From Bog-473 sp963707835 (GTDB lineage Bacteria; Actinomycetota; Acidimicrobiia; Acidimicrobiales; RAAP-2), in the NCBI GenBank assembly GCA_963707835.1, contig CAVPRI010000001.1, forward strand, positions 248,001-312,000: 64,000 bases of DNA, in the 5' to 3' direction. Made by a program: the position numbers and the translations under genes. This document shows, in pieces, positions 32,920 through 41,783 of this stretch; position 1 is the stretch's first letter; each line of letters starts with the position of its first letter. Under the pieces are notes generated by a model, which saw only the letters and a program-made list of their open reading frames with translations, was not told the origin of the DNA and did no database searches.

Positions 32920-33863
32920 GCCGACCGCCAGACGACGTGCTCGCTGAAGGCGACGGTCTCGCCGGTCCGTCCGTCCGCCGCGACCCAGAACGCGGCCACG
33001 CCCGCTCGCCTCGCCCGGTGCGCGATGGCACTAGAGCCCTCGAGGAACAGCGACTTGCTCAGCACCTCTGCCTCCACAGGATCGGGTGCGACGACCGTCA
33101 CGGCGAGCAGCCCGGCTCCCCCGGGGCGACCTGAGCGGGGGTCGATCAGGTGATGGACCCGTCGTCCATCGCAGCGCCATCGGCGCACACGGATCGACGA
33201 CGTGGCGCACGCCCGGTCGCTCAGCGCCACCACTGCCACGGGGTCGGTTCCCCCCCGGGGGTCCTCGATGGCCACCCGCCATCCGTCGCCCTCGGGTCCC
33301 CGACCGCGGCAGGTCACGTCGCCTCCGGCCGCGATCACATGCTCATCGACCTCTTCCTCCAGGCGCTTCGAGGCCCAGCGGATGGCCAACCCCTTTCCTA
33401 TGCCCCCGAGGTCGAGCGCAGCGCCTCCGGAATGGAGCTGAGGTCGCGGCCCCCCACGGAACCGAGGACGCCAAGGCCCGGCGGGCCGCCGCGTGGGCGG
33501 GCCACCCGGGGTCTCGACGCTCCCCTCGGCGAAGGCCAGAGAGCGGTCATACCCGAGCCCGACCAGGTCCCGATGGACGCGCGGATCGAAGCGACCCTTC
33601 GACGTCTGGTACGCCTGATGCGCCGCACGAACGGCCTGGTAGAGCAGGGGCGGTACAGAGTGCCATCGAGCTGGGCGAGCGTTGAGTCGCGCCAGCGGGC
33701 TGCCGGGGTCAAACCGGGTGCACGCCGATTCGACCTCACGGAAGATCTCGAGGGCCCGGCCGGCAGCCACTTCCTGCCCCGGCACCCCGGCATCCAACGC
33801 GTGCACGCTGACCTCGGTGGCCATGGCGCGCGCCGTTCCGACCACGGCTGTTCCCCGCTCCAT
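32916..33863 (-). CDS. ApbE-family FAD:protein FMN transferase
   Basis: A 315-residue ApbE protein: MATEVSVHAL near the start, VESACTRFDPGSPLARLN, DLGGIGKGLAIRWA, VIAAGGDV and HHLIDPRSGRPGGAGLLAVTVVAPDPVEAEVLSKSLFLEG. These match the flavin- and Mg-binding regions of ApbE. ApbE moves FMN from FAD to a Ser/Thr of an extracytoplasmic acceptor at a D-x2-[ST]-G-A-T motif. No lipoprotein Cys is seen. No classical FMN_bind acceptor occurs in the operon; the upstream low-complexity protein ends in TGAT-SA, the only resembling motif. Inference: the acceptor is that protein or one encoded elsewhere. Confidence 0.9.
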   Translation of the reverse strand: MERGTAVVGTARAMATEVSVHALDAGVPGQEVAAGRALEIFREVESACTRFDPGSPLARLNARPARWHSVPPLLYQAVRAAHQAYQTSKGRFDPRVHRDLVGLGYDRSLAFAEGSVETPGGPPTRRPAGPWRPRFRGGPRPQLHSGGAALDLGGIGKGLAIRWASKRLEEEVDEHVIAAGGDVTCRGRGPEGDGWRVAIEDPRGGTDPVAVVALSDRACATSSIRVRRWRCDGRRVHHLIDPRSGRPGGAGLLAVTVVAPDPVEAEVLSKSLFLEGSSAIAHRARRAGVAAFWVAADGRTGETVAFSEHVVWRSA

Positions 33864-33876
33864 TCCCGCTGCCCGC

Positions 33877-34458
33877 TTATGCGCTCGTCGCCCCGGTCGT
33901 CGCCGTCACCGGGGGTGGAGGGGCGGTCGTCGTGGTGGTGGGTGGCGCCGTGGTCGGCGTCGCCGCGGCCGGGGACGCCGACGTCGGAGAGGCTGCAGGG
34001 GTCGAAACCGAGGCCGGCCCCGACGTGGCGGCCGTGCCCGAGGGGCTGGCGGTACCAGATCCCTGCGGTGCGGCACCGGGAGCTGCCGACGCGGCTCCCG
34101 ACACGTGCGCCGATGTCGCCGACGAGGAGGCCGCGGTGGCCGGCGACGCGCCCGCCGCGGTCGCACTGCCCGACACAGCGGATCCACTCGCCGGCACGGC
34201 CCCGTGCCCCCCTACGGCCCCGATCTGCCCCTCGGTCGAGGTGATCGAGGCGTGCAGGTGGGCGATGCTGGACTTCTCGTGCGCGATCTCCGCGGCCACC
34301 GTCGCCGCCGACGGCGCATGCCCAGCGCCGGCGGGGGCCGTGCCGGCTGCGTAGGCGAAGGCCAAACCCGTCGTCCCGAGCGTGGCCGCAGTGACCACAA
34401 CCCCCGGGACCGTTGCCGATCTCCAGCGCCGGCGCGGCGCCGCGTTCGGGCTCACCAT
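33877..34458 (-). CDS. Membrane-anchored low-complexity protein ending in TGAT
   Basis: A 193-residue protein: basic N-terminus, one signal-anchor helix (about residues 15-40), a short amphipathic helix (VAAEIAHEKSSIAHLHASI) and then about 120 residues rich in Ala, Ser, Thr and Pro. The last six residues are TGATSA. ApbE recognises [ST]-G-A-T, usually after an Asp that is absent here, so flavinylation is a guess. The stop lies 14 bases before the ApbE start, and its ATG overlaps the stop of the preceding anchored protein. Function unknown; a flexible extracytoplasmic linker or electron-carrier support is plausible. Confidence 0.7.
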   Translation of the reverse strand: MVSPNAAPRRRWRSATVPGVVVTAATLGTTGLAFAYAAGTAPAGAGHAPSAATVAAEIAHEKSSIAHLHASITSTEGQIGAVGGHGAVPASGSAVSGSATAAGASPATAASSSATSAHVSGAASAAPGAAPQGSGTASPSGTAATSGPASVSTPAASPTSASPAAATPTTAPPTTTTTAPPPPVTATTGATSA

Positions 34459-34955
34459 CAGTCGTCACCTCGCGAACGTCGCGGCACGGTGGTCGTGGTG
34501 GCCGGCGTCGGCGCCGTGGTGCTCGTCGTGGTGGGCACTGGTGCCGTGGTCGTGGTGGTGGGCAGCGGGCTTGGGGCCTCATTCGGCTCGCTCGGTCCGG
34601 GCCCGGTCGAGGGAGCCGAGGGTGACGCGGTGGGATGGGTGGGCGAGGGCACAACCGGCGCGGACGGTGCCGATGTGATCAGGGCGAACGAGGCCGGCGG
34701 CGCACCTGCCGGAGGAGCCGTGGTCGGGGTGGTCGGGGCGGTCGGCCCCGGGGAGCTGGACGACGCGTGCTGTTCCGAGAGCGCGGACTGGAGGTACGCG
34801 GCGCGTCCACCGAGCGCCAGTTCGCGCTGGTAGAGCTGCTCGGCCTCGGCCAGGGAGCCAGGGCTCGCCCCGTGCGACGGCGGCGACCCGGCAAGGGCAG
34901 CTCCGGCGCCGAGGCCTGTCAAGGCGAGCGCGCCAAGCATCCATCTCGAGATCAT
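34458..34955 (-). CDS. Secreted/anchored low-complexity protein
   Basis: A 165-residue protein with an N-terminal hydrophobic segment (WMLGALALTGLGAGAALAG), which may be a signal peptide, then a helix (AEAEQLYQRELALGGRAAYLQSALSEQ) and a Ser/Thr/Pro-rich tail with TTT repeats. The layout (anchor, single helix, Thr-rich tail) copies the next protein of the operon and may reflect an old duplication. The ATG at 34955 follows AGAGGGGG. It is the first gene of the redox operon; 250 bases separate it from the divergent pirin gene. Confidence 0.68.
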   Translation of the reverse strand: MISRWMLGALALTGLGAGAALAGSPPSHGASPGSLAEAEQLYQRELALGGRAAYLQSALSEQHASSSSPGPTAPTTPTTAPPAGAPPASFALITSAPSAPVVPSPTHPTASPSAPSTGPGPSEPNEAPSPLPTTTTTAPVPTTTSTTAPTPATTTTVPRRSRGDD

Positions 34956-35205
34956 GATTCCAGCCCCCTCTGGGCGCCGAAGCGCCTTCACCTCTTCCTT
35001 CTCGGAGTGTTCCGGAGTCTCCCTGACGTGTACATGTTGGACCGGGCGAATTGTCCGTCCGATGTCCCGTTCTCGACCGATTCGGGGCCGGAACACAACC
35101 GCCCGCACGCGTGTTGGAATGGAGCGCGGCGGGTCCTCCGAATCCGAGCCCGCAGCACGGTCGGTGCACCACGGGAGCACAGAACGCAACGAGAGTGAGG
35201 CCGCC

Positions 35206-36171
35206 ATGCCAGCAGTCACCGTTCCAGACAACCTGGTCCTGCCCCGGATCCCCGCCGCAACGGGGTCGGAGCAGCTACGGCCGGTCAAGAGCATCACCGA
35301 GGCTCCGTCGGGCCTCGAGGGTGAGGGCTTCCCGGTGCGCCGAGCCTTCGCCGGCGTTTCGCTGGCCGAGCTCGACCCGTTCATCCACATGGACCAGATG
35401 GGCGAGGTCGAGTACGCGCCCGGCGAGCCCAAGGGCACGCCGTGGCACCCCCACCGCGGCTTCGAGACCGTGACGTACATGATCGACGGCACCTTCCAGC
35501 ACCAGGACTCCATCGGCGGCGGGGGCCTCATCACCGACGGATCGACCCAGTGGATGACGGCCGGGTCGGGCATCTTGCACATCGAGCGGCCACCCGAGCA
35601 GCTCATCGCCACCGGTGGCCTCTTCCACGGGATCCAGTTGTGGGTGAACCTGCCGGCTGCCGACAAGTGGCTCGACCCGCGTTACCAGGGCATCGAGGGC
35701 GATCGCGTCCTGCTGCTCACCTCTCCGGACGGTGGGGCATTGGTTCGGGTGATCTCCGGTGACGTGGCCGGCCACCACGGGCCCGGCTCGACCCACACTC
35801 CCATCTCGCTCGTCCACGCCACCGTCGAGTCGGGTGCCCAGCTGGACCTGCCGTGGCCCCGACAGTTCAACGCGCTGGTGTACGCGCTCTCGGGGACCGG
35901 TACCGTCGGCGTGGACGCGCGCCCGCTGCACGGCGGGGAACTGGCGGTCCTCGGTGCCGGGGACACCCTGCGCCTCCGGGCCGACTCCGCACAGGATGCA
36001 CGCCACGGAGCGTTCGACGTGCTCGTGCTCGGTGGACGTCCGATCGGCGAGCCCGTCTACGCGCACGGCCCGTTCGTCATGAACACGCGCGACGAGATCA
36101 TCGAGGCGTTCGAGGACTACCAGGCGGGGAAGCTCGGTCGCGTCCCAGCCGACCACATCGGCAACGCGTGA
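35206..36171 (+). CDS. Pirin-family bicupin protein
   Basis: A 321-residue pirin. The N-terminal cupin carries the metal-binding HPHRGFET motif (H81, H83), then GSTQWMTAGSGILHIE (H125, E127), and FHGIQLWVNLP follows. All four iron ligands of pirins are therefore present. The C-terminal domain is shorter and lacks metal ligands, as in the family. Pirins are iron-dependent oxidoreductases or quercetinase-like dioxygenases. The ATG at 35206 gives the usual start. The next gene overlaps its stop (GTGA at 36168-36171). Confidence 0.93.
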   Translation: MPAVTVPDNLVLPRIPAATGSEQLRPVKSITEAPSGLEGEGFPVRRAFAGVSLAELDPFIHMDQMGEVEYAPGEPKGTPWHPHRGFETVTYMIDGTFQHQDSIGGGGLITDGSTQWMTAGSGILHIERPPEQLIATGGLFHGIQLWVNLPAADKWLDPRYQGIEGDRVLLLTSPDGGALVRVISGDVAGHHGPGSTHTPISLVHATVESGAQLDLPWPRQFNALVYALSGTGTVGVDARPLHGGELAVLGAGDTLRLRADSAQDARHGAFDVLVLGGRPIGEPVYAHGPFVMNTRDEIIEAFEDYQAGKLGRVPADHIGNA

Positions 36172-37136
36172 TCCCCGGAAGCGAGGCCACGGGGGCCCCA
36201 ACCTGGTCTGCCGCCGACATGGGCGACCTCACCGGGCGGGTGGCCCTGGTCACAGGGGCGAACAGTGGGATCGGCTACGCGGTGGCGGGGGCCTTGGCGG
36301 AACACGGCGCCCACGTGATCCTCGCCTGCCGCGACGAGGAACGGGCGCGCCGAGCCCGGGACAAGCTCGAGAGCGAGCTCGACCGGTCCTCCCTGGAGCT
36401 CCTCCACCTCGACCTGGCCGACCTGGACTCCGTGCACCGGTCCGCCCAGGCCGTGCTCGCGACCCATGCACGCCTCGACATGGTGATCAACAACGCCGCG
36501 GTGTTCGGGACACGCCAGCCCGCTTCCGTCTCGGCGGGGGTGGGTCGGCTCATGGCCACCAACTACCTCGGTCACTTCGTGCTGACGTCCCTCCTCCTCG
36601 ACCGCATCGTCACGACCGAGCGGTCACGAGTCGTCACCGTCACCTCCTCGGTACACCGGATCGGACGGATCCGCCTCGACGACGTCGGCGGTGCCACGCC
36701 CCGCGGGGCATGGCCTGGATACGCCGCCTCCAAGCTCGCCGGCGTGCTGTTCGCCCTCGAGCTCGCCCGGCGGCTCGAGGCCTGCCACCTCTCGACCGCC
36801 TCTTTGGCCGCGGACCCGGGCTGGTCGCGCTCCAGTCTGCTGGGCAACGGGACGGCCTTCGGGCGCGGCCGCGTCCCCCGTGCCCTGGCCAGGGCCATCG
36901 GCGCCACCCTGGGTCAGTCGACCGAGGCGGGTGCGCTCCCGGTGCTCTGTGCCGCCACCTCGTCGTCGGTGCGCTCGGGCCAGCACGTGGGCCCCGGCGG
37001 CGCGGTCGGGCTCATCGGGCCGCCGCGCGTGAGCCGCCCCTCGGCCCGAGCGCGCAACACCGCCTTGGCTGCCGCACTCTGGCAGGCCACCGAGGAGCTG
37101 ACTGACGTGCATTCCTCGCTCGACGTCCCGGTTTGA
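36168..37136 (+). CDS. Short-chain dehydrogenase/reductase (retinol-dehydrogenase-like)
   Basis: A 322-residue SDR starting at a GTG that overlaps the pirin stop; an ATG at 36219, just before the conserved start GDLTGRVALVTGANSGIGY, is an alternative. TGANSGIG binds NADP(H), with CRDEERARRARDKLE after strand 2 supplying basic residues that favour NADPH. NNAAVFG, TVTSSVH and Y-A-A-S-K complete the active site. The WW-domain-oxidoreductase/retinol-dehydrogenase-like group has this layout. It is probably co-expressed with pirin. A small hairpin lies 8 bases after its stop. Confidence 0.88.
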   Translation: MIPGSEATGAPTWSAADMGDLTGRVALVTGANSGIGYAVAGALAEHGAHVILACRDEERARRARDKLESELDRSSLELLHLDLADLDSVHRSAQAVLATHARLDMVINNAAVFGTRQPASVSAGVGRLMATNYLGHFVLTSLLLDRIVTTERSRVVTVTSSVHRIGRIRLDDVGGATPRGAWPGYAASKLAGVLFALELARRLEACHLSTASLAADPGWSRSSLLGNGTAFGRGRVPRALARAIGATLGQSTEAGALPVLCAATSSSVRSGQHVGPGGAVGLIGPPRVSRPSARARNTALAAALWQATEELTDVHSSLDVPV

Positions 37137-37143
37137 AGACACC

Positions 37144-37162
37144 GGCACCAAGGACCGGTGCC
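37144..37162 (+). terminator. Short hairpin after the SDR gene
   Basis: GGCACC pairs with GGTGCC around a seven-base loop, 7 bases after the SDR stop. GC-rich without a T-run; a weak candidate terminator for the pirin-SDR unit. Confidence 0.4.
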
Positions 37163-37313
37163 GCGGGAGCGATCCGGTCGCCACGGGTGACGGTCACCGG
37201 GCCTGGGCCAGGTCACCGACGGGTAGGATGCAGCGGCTCGGAACCGCGCGCAACCGGGGCCGTCCAGACTGCATGGCCCGTGGCCGGACCGGCCACCTGA
37301 TGGGAGGAACACC

Positions 37314-38489
37314 ATGACCACCGCCGTCATCGTCGATGCCGTTCGGACCCCCGGCGGGAAGCGCAACGGCAAGCTTCGGAACTGGCACCCGGTCGACCTG
37401 GCCTCCGAGGTCCTGAGGGCCGTCGCCGAGCGCAACCGGCTCGACCCGGCCCAGGTTGACGACGTCATCATGGGCTGCGTCACCCAGGTGTCCGAGCAGG
37501 CCGTGAACATCGGCCGCAATGCCGTCCTGGCCGCCGGCTGGCCCGAGTCCGTGCCCGGCACCACCCTCGACCGGCAGTGCGGCTCGTCGCAGCAGGCCAT
37601 GCACTTCGCGGCGCAGGGCGTGATGGCGGGCGCCTACGACATCGTGGTGGCCGCGGGTGTCGAGTCGATGACCCGGGCGCCCATGGGATCCTCGGTCGTG
37701 CCCGAGCACGGGCTCCCCTTCGGACCTCGGATGATGGAGCGCTACCGCGAGACCGGGCTCCCCGGGCAGGGCATCGGCGCCGAGATGATCGCCGACAACT
37801 GGGGCATCACCCGTGAGGAACTCGACGAGTTCTCGGCGCGCAGCCACCACCGGGCCGCCCGGGCCTCGGAGGAGGGGCGGTTCGAGAACGAGATCGTGCC
37901 GGTCCCCGTGCGCGACGACCAGGGCAACGACACCGACGAGATCTTCTCCGCCGACGAGGGCATCCGGCCCGACTCGAGCGTCGAGGTGCTGGCCAGGCTC
38001 AAGCCCGCCTTCAAGGAGGACGGGAAGATCACGGCGGGGAACTCGTCCCAGATCACCGACGGGGCATCCGCCGTGCTGATCATGAGCGAGGAGAAGGCCA
38101 ACGCCCTCGGGCTGCGCCCGCGGGCCCGCTTCCACGCCTTCGCTCTGGCGGGAGTGGACCCGGTCACCATGCTCACCGGGCCGATCCCGGCCACCGCCAC
38201 CATTCTGGAGCGGGCCAAGATGACGCTCGACGACATCGACGCGGTCGAGATCAACGAGGCGTTCGCCTCCGTCGTCCTGGCTTGGGAGCGTGAGCACCAC
38301 CCCAACATGGAGATCGTGAACCCCAACGGCGGGGCCATCGCCCTGGGCCACCCACTCGGCGCCTCAGGCGGCAAGCTGATGTCCACCCTGGTGAACGAGC
38401 TCGAGCGGACCGGCGGCCGCTACGGGCTGCTCACCATGTGCGAGGGCGGCGGCATGGCCAACGCCACCATCATCGAGCGGCTGGGCTGA
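37314..38489 (+). CDS. Acetyl-CoA acetyltransferase / thiolase
   Basis: A 391-residue thiolase. The acyl-accepting cysteine is C89 in DRQCGSSQQAMHFAAQG. The second active-site His is H346 in LGHPLGASGG, and the general base is C376 in CEGGGMANATIIERLG. VAAGVESMTRAPM and the SIKP-like region are also present. It either condenses two acetyl-CoA or cleaves 3-ketoacyl-CoA, supporting beta-oxidation or lipid and storage metabolism. The ATG at 37314 follows GGGAGGA. It is transcribed alone and converges on the duplicated crgA region. Confidence 0.95.
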   Translation: MTTAVIVDAVRTPGGKRNGKLRNWHPVDLASEVLRAVAERNRLDPAQVDDVIMGCVTQVSEQAVNIGRNAVLAAGWPESVPGTTLDRQCGSSQQAMHFAAQGVMAGAYDIVVAAGVESMTRAPMGSSVVPEHGLPFGPRMMERYRETGLPGQGIGAEMIADNWGITREELDEFSARSHHRAARASEEGRFENEIVPVPVRDDQGNDTDEIFSADEGIRPDSSVEVLARLKPAFKEDGKITAGNSSQITDGASAVLIMSEEKANALGLRPRARFHAFALAGVDPVTMLTGPIPATATILERAKMTLDDIDAVEINEAFASVVLAWEREHHPNMEIVNPNGGAIALGHPLGASGGKLMSTLVNELERTGGRYGLLTMCEGGGMANATIIERLG

Positions 38490-38532
38490 ACCGAGCGGGC
38501 GGTCCGAACAGAACGGGTCGGCGACCGCCGGA

Positions 38533-38987
38533 CCGCTATCCGAGGCTCAGCGATATCGGGTGGCGAGCAGGAAACCGGCGAACATCATGGCCAGGCCGAT
38601 GACCAGACCCCAGGGCGAGCCGTGGGCCATGAACGGCAGGTGGCCCAGGTAGTTGATCGTGATGACGAGCACGCCACCGATGAGCAGTACCAGGAGCAGG
38701 ACCCCGTACCACTTCGGGCTTTGGCGCACGCTCCGGGGGATCGGCGCGGTGTAGCGCCCGCTATCCGAGGCTCAGCGATATCGGGTGGCGAGCAGGAAAC
38801 CGGCGAACATCATGGCCAGGCCGATGACCAGACCCCAGGGCGAGCCGTGGGCCATGAACGGCAGGTGGCCCAGGTAGTTGATCGTGATGACGAGCACGCC
38901 ACCGATGAGCAGTACCAGGAGCAGGACCCCGTACCACTTCGGGCTTTGGCGCACGCTCCGGGGGATCGGCGCGGTGTAGCGCCCGCT
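38533..38987. repeat. Perfect 225-bp tandem duplication of the crgA 3' end
   Basis: Bases 38533-38762 are identical to 38758-38987, i.e. a 225-bp unit repeated once with five shared bases (CCGCT) at the junction. The unit covers the last 60 or so codons of crgA, its stop and its 3' flank. The period equals 75 codons. Perfect identity suggests a very recent event or a mis-assembly. Confidence 0.92.
38547..38729 (-). pseudogene. Partial crgA copy
   Basis: The downstream half of the tandem duplication encodes only the two membrane helices and C-terminus of CrgA (60 residues from a GTG), identical to the complete copy. It lacks the N-terminal cytoplasmic part and a plausible promoter or ribosome site. 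It is probably not expressed as a functional protein. Confidence 0.75.
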
Positions 38988-39086
38988 CTCCTCGGCCGTT
39001 TTGTAGCGTCCCACCTTGGCGGCGCGCCCCGAGGCCGACCTGCCCCGGCGCGACGCCCCTCCGGGGCCCTTGGTGCTCGTTGCCAC
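38772..39086 (-). CDS. crgA: Cell division protein CrgA
   Basis: A 104-residue membrane protein. It has a basic Ser/Gly-rich cytoplasmic N-terminus (about 50 residues) and two hydrophobic helices (VLLLVLLIGGVLVITINYLG and WGLVIGLAMMFAGFLLATRY) joined by a short extracytoplasmic loop. CrgA binds FtsZ and FtsI and tunes septum placement in actinobacteria. The ending GFLLATRYR is the family mark. It lies next to trpG and pknB as in mycobacteria. The 3' part of the gene is duplicated downstream. Confidence 0.92.
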   Translation of the reverse strand: MATSTKGPGGASRRGRSASGRAAKVGRYKTAEESGRYTAPIPRSVRQSPKWYGVLLLVLLIGGVLVITINYLGHLPFMAHGSPWGLVIGLAMMFAGFLLATRYR

Positions 39087-39141
39087 GCTGAGAGGTTAGC
39101 CAGCGCCGACTCCCGATCAAGGGCGGTACGCTCGTCGGCCC

Positions 39142-39735
39142 ATGGGACCCCGAGTACTGGTCATCGACAACTACGACTCGTTCGTCTACAACCTGGTCCA
39201 AGAGCTCGGTGAGCTCGGTGCCGAACCGGTCGTGCACCGCAACGACGCCATCGACATGGCCGGCATCCGCGCCGCCCACCCCGACGCCGTGCTCATCTCA
39301 CCGGGGCCCGGGCGGCCCGAAGACGGCGGGATCAGCCTCGAGGCGATCGAGACACTGGGCGGCGAGATCCCGCTGCTCGGCGTGTGCCTCGGCCACCAGT
39401 GCATCGGCCAGGTCTACGGCGGGACCGTGGTCCCCGCCCCGGCGCTCATGCACGGCAAGACCTCCGAGATCCATCACTACGGGCGAGGGATCTTCGCCGG
39501 GCTGCCCAACCCCTTCGTGGCCACCCGCTACCACTCGCTTGTGATCGACCCGGCCACGGTTCCCGAGGTGCTCGAGGTCACGGCCACCTCGTCCGACGGG
39601 GTGATCATGGGTCTGCGCCACCGCACGCTGCGCGTGGAGGGGGTCCAGTTCCACCCCGAGTCGGTCCTCACGGCCTCGGGACCGGCACTGCTCGGCAACT
39701 TCCTGGCCGGGCTCGGCAGCTCCGCTCGGGTCTGA
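39142..39735 (+). CDS. trpG: Glutamine amidotransferase, anthranilate/para-aminobenzoate synthase component II
   Basis: A 197-residue class I glutamine amidotransferase. The catalytic triad is C82 (GVCLGHQ), H171 and E173 (VQFHPES). LVIDNYDSFVYNLVQ at the start and SPGPGRPEDGG are typical of TrpG/PabA. It supplies ammonia for anthranilate or aminodeoxychorismate synthesis; the two cannot be separated without the partner gene, which is not in the window. The genomic place between crgA and pknB is the conserved actinobacterial one, where the gene is usually called trpG or pabA. Confidence 0.93.
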   Translation: MGPRVLVIDNYDSFVYNLVQELGELGAEPVVHRNDAIDMAGIRAAHPDAVLISPGPGRPEDGGISLEAIETLGGEIPLLGVCLGHQCIGQVYGGTVVPAPALMHGKTSEIHHYGRGIFAGLPNPFVATRYHSLVIDPATVPEVLEVTATSSDGVIMGLRHRTLRVEGVQFHPESVLTASGPALLGNFLAGLGSSARV

Positions 39736-39750
39736 CCCCGACAGGGTCAA

Positions 39751-39772
39751 CCCGGCTGGAGGACTAGCCGGG
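39751..39772. terminator. Convergent hairpin between trpG and pknB
   Basis: CCCGGCT pairs with AGCCGGG around an eight-base loop. A second small repeat (TGACCC/GGGTCA) lies at 39733-39749. The position between two convergent stops suggests a bidirectional terminator. Confidence 0.55.
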
Positions 39773-39789
39773 CCGGACGGTCAGGGTCC

Positions 39790-41730
39790 CTAGGTGGTGG
39801 TGGTGGTGGAGCTGGAAGTTGTGGTGGAGCTGCTGGTGGTCGTCGTCGTGGCCTGCTGACAGACCGAGAGGTTCACCGTGGTGCCCGAGGACACCAGCGC
39901 GTTGGGCCCAGGGTTCTGATTGTCCACCGTCCCGGGCGCGGCCCCGTTGGGACAGGAGGTGTCCGTGGTCACACTGGCCGACAGACCGGCCCCGCCCAAC
40001 GCCGACTGCGCGCCCGCCGAGGACTGCCCGACCACGTTGGGCACGGTGACGCAGTTGGATGTGACGATGTCGACCGACCGGCTGGGTGAGATCGTGGTGC
40101 CCGCCGCGGGGTTCTGGGACTGGACCAGTCCGGCGGCGTACTGACCCGAGCACGCCGACGTGGTGTTCCCGACTGTGAGCCCGGCCTGACCCAGGGTCAC
40201 ACCCGCCCCGGCAGCCGATTGGCCGAGCACGCTCGGCACGGTCACCGACGTCTGCGTTCCCGAGACCGTGAGCTGCACCTTGGTGGTGGACACGACCTTC
40301 TGACCGCCGGCCGGATCCTGGGCCAGGACCGTCCCGACCGGCTTGTTGCTCGACACGTACTTGACCGTGTAGCCGAGGCCGGCGCCGCTGAGCAGCTGCG
40401 TGGCCTGCGTGAACGTCTGGCCGACCACGGAGGGCACGTCCACGGGCGGCCCGGCGCTCACCACCAGGTCGACCGAGGCGTTCTTGGAGACCGAGGTCCC
40501 CGCCTTGGGATCGGTGGAGACGACGACACCCTTGGCCACGGTGGTGCTGGCGACTGACTTGGTGGTGCCCACGGCCAGGTTGTCGCCCTGGAGGATCTGC
40601 GTGGCCTGGACTGCGGACTTCCCCACCACGTCGGGAACGGTCACGTTGCCCCCGAGCAGCGAGCTGAACAGGAAATAGGCGATCACGGCCAACGCCACGA
40701 GCAGCACAACCAGCAGCCCCACCAGTCGGCGGGTACGGCGCTTCCTGGCATTCGCGTCATCGTCGGTCGCCGCCACCCCGGCGGCGGGTGTGGCTACGGG
40801 GACGACGCCGGTCGATGGCCCGATGCCGCTCATCATCTGCGTGGTCCCGACCGCTGCCATCATCGACGTCGCGGCGGCGTCCCCCGCCTCCACCGGGCGC
40901 CCGTCGGCAAATCGGAGCAGGTCGGCCCGCAGCTCCTCGGCCGAACGGTAGCGGTCGTCGGGATTCTTGGCCATGGCCTTCATGACCACGTCCTCGAGGG
41001 CCGGCGGCACGGCGGCATTGACCTGACGCGGCAGGGGAGGCTGGTCACGGACGTGCTTCGACGCCACGGCCACGGGGGAGGCCCCGGTGAACGGGGGGCG
41101 CCCGACCGCCATCTCGTAGAGGACGACGCCCAGCGAGTAGATGTCGCTGCGGGCGTCGACGCCCTTGCCCTCGGCCTGCTCGGGGGAGAAGTACGCAGCG
41201 GTCCCCATGACCGCGCCGGTCTGGGTGAGGCTCTCCTCGGTGTTGACCGCCCGGGCGATGCCGAAGTCGGTGACCTTGACACCGCCTTCGGGAGTGATGA
41301 GCACGTTCCCGGGCTTCACATCGCGGTGGATCACACCGTGGCGGTGGGCAAAGGCCAGCGCAGCGGCCACACCGGCACCGATGACGGCAACCTGGTGGGG
41401 TGGCATGGGTGTGGGGTCACGCAGGACAGCCGAGAGCGGTCGGCCGTCCACGTACTCCATCACGATGAAATAGGCGCCGTCGTCCTCTCCCCAGTCGAAG
41501 ACGGGGACGATGTTGGGATGCGAGAGGTTGGCCGCGGCCTTGGCCTCCCGACGAAAGCGGTCCACGAAGGTGCGGTCGACCGAGAGCTCGGGGAACAGGA
41601 CCTTGAGCGCGACGGGCCGGTCGAGCTGCAGGTCGATGGCCCGGTACACCTGGGCCATCCCGCCACGGGCGATGAGGTGGGTCAGCTCGTAGCGTCCTGA
41701 ATAGACGCGCGGGGTCTCGACCGGTTGCAT
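39790..41730 (-). CDS. pknB: PASTA-domain serine/threonine protein kinase (PknB)
   Basis: A 646-residue membrane kinase. Kinase domain residues about 14-275: glycine loop IARGGMAQVY, ATP lysine K43 (VALKVL), HRDVKPGN with catalytic D137, DFG at 155-157, and SPEQAEG in the activation region. A juxtamembrane stretch leads to one membrane helix (about 335-355). Four extracytoplasmic PASTA repeats follow, with a Ser/Thr-rich tail of about 30 residues. PASTA domains sense muropeptides or lipid II. The glycine loop is ARGG rather than the usual GxGG. In mycobacteria pknA, pbpA and rodA separate pknB from pstP; here pstP comes next directly. Confidence 0.95.
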   Translation of the reverse strand: MQPVETPRVYSGRYELTHLIARGGMAQVYRAIDLQLDRPVALKVLFPELSVDRTFVDRFRREAKAAANLSHPNIVPVFDWGEDDGAYFIVMEYVDGRPLSAVLRDPTPMPPHQVAVIGAGVAAALAFAHRHGVIHRDVKPGNVLITPEGGVKVTDFGIARAVNTEESLTQTGAVMGTAAYFSPEQAEGKGVDARSDIYSLGVVLYEMAVGRPPFTGASPVAVASKHVRDQPPLPRQVNAAVPPALEDVVMKAMAKNPDDRYRSAEELRADLLRFADGRPVEAGDAAATSMMAAVGTTQMMSGIGPSTGVVPVATPAAGVAATDDDANARKRRTRRLVGLLVVLLVALAVIAYFLFSSLLGGNVTVPDVVGKSAVQATQILQGDNLAVGTTKSVASTTVAKGVVVSTDPKAGTSVSKNASVDLVVSAGPPVDVPSVVGQTFTQATQLLSGAGLGYTVKYVSSNKPVGTVLAQDPAGGQKVVSTTKVQLTVSGTQTSVTVPSVLGQSAAGAGVTLGQAGLTVGNTTSACSGQYAAGLVQSQNPAAGTTISPSRSVDIVTSNCVTVPNVVGQSSAGAQSALGGAGLSASVTTDTSCPNGAAPGTVDNQNPGPNALVSSGTTVNLSVCQQATTTTTSSSTTTSSSTTTTT

Positions 41731-41783
41731 CGGGCCCCGAGCCTACGCTGGACGGGTTCTACGTCGGGAACCGGTCGGGCGCG

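Noticed and set aside
38533..38987. Insertion sequence at crgA
   Set aside because: The repeat is a direct tandem copy of local sequence, without terminal inverted repeats or a transposase.
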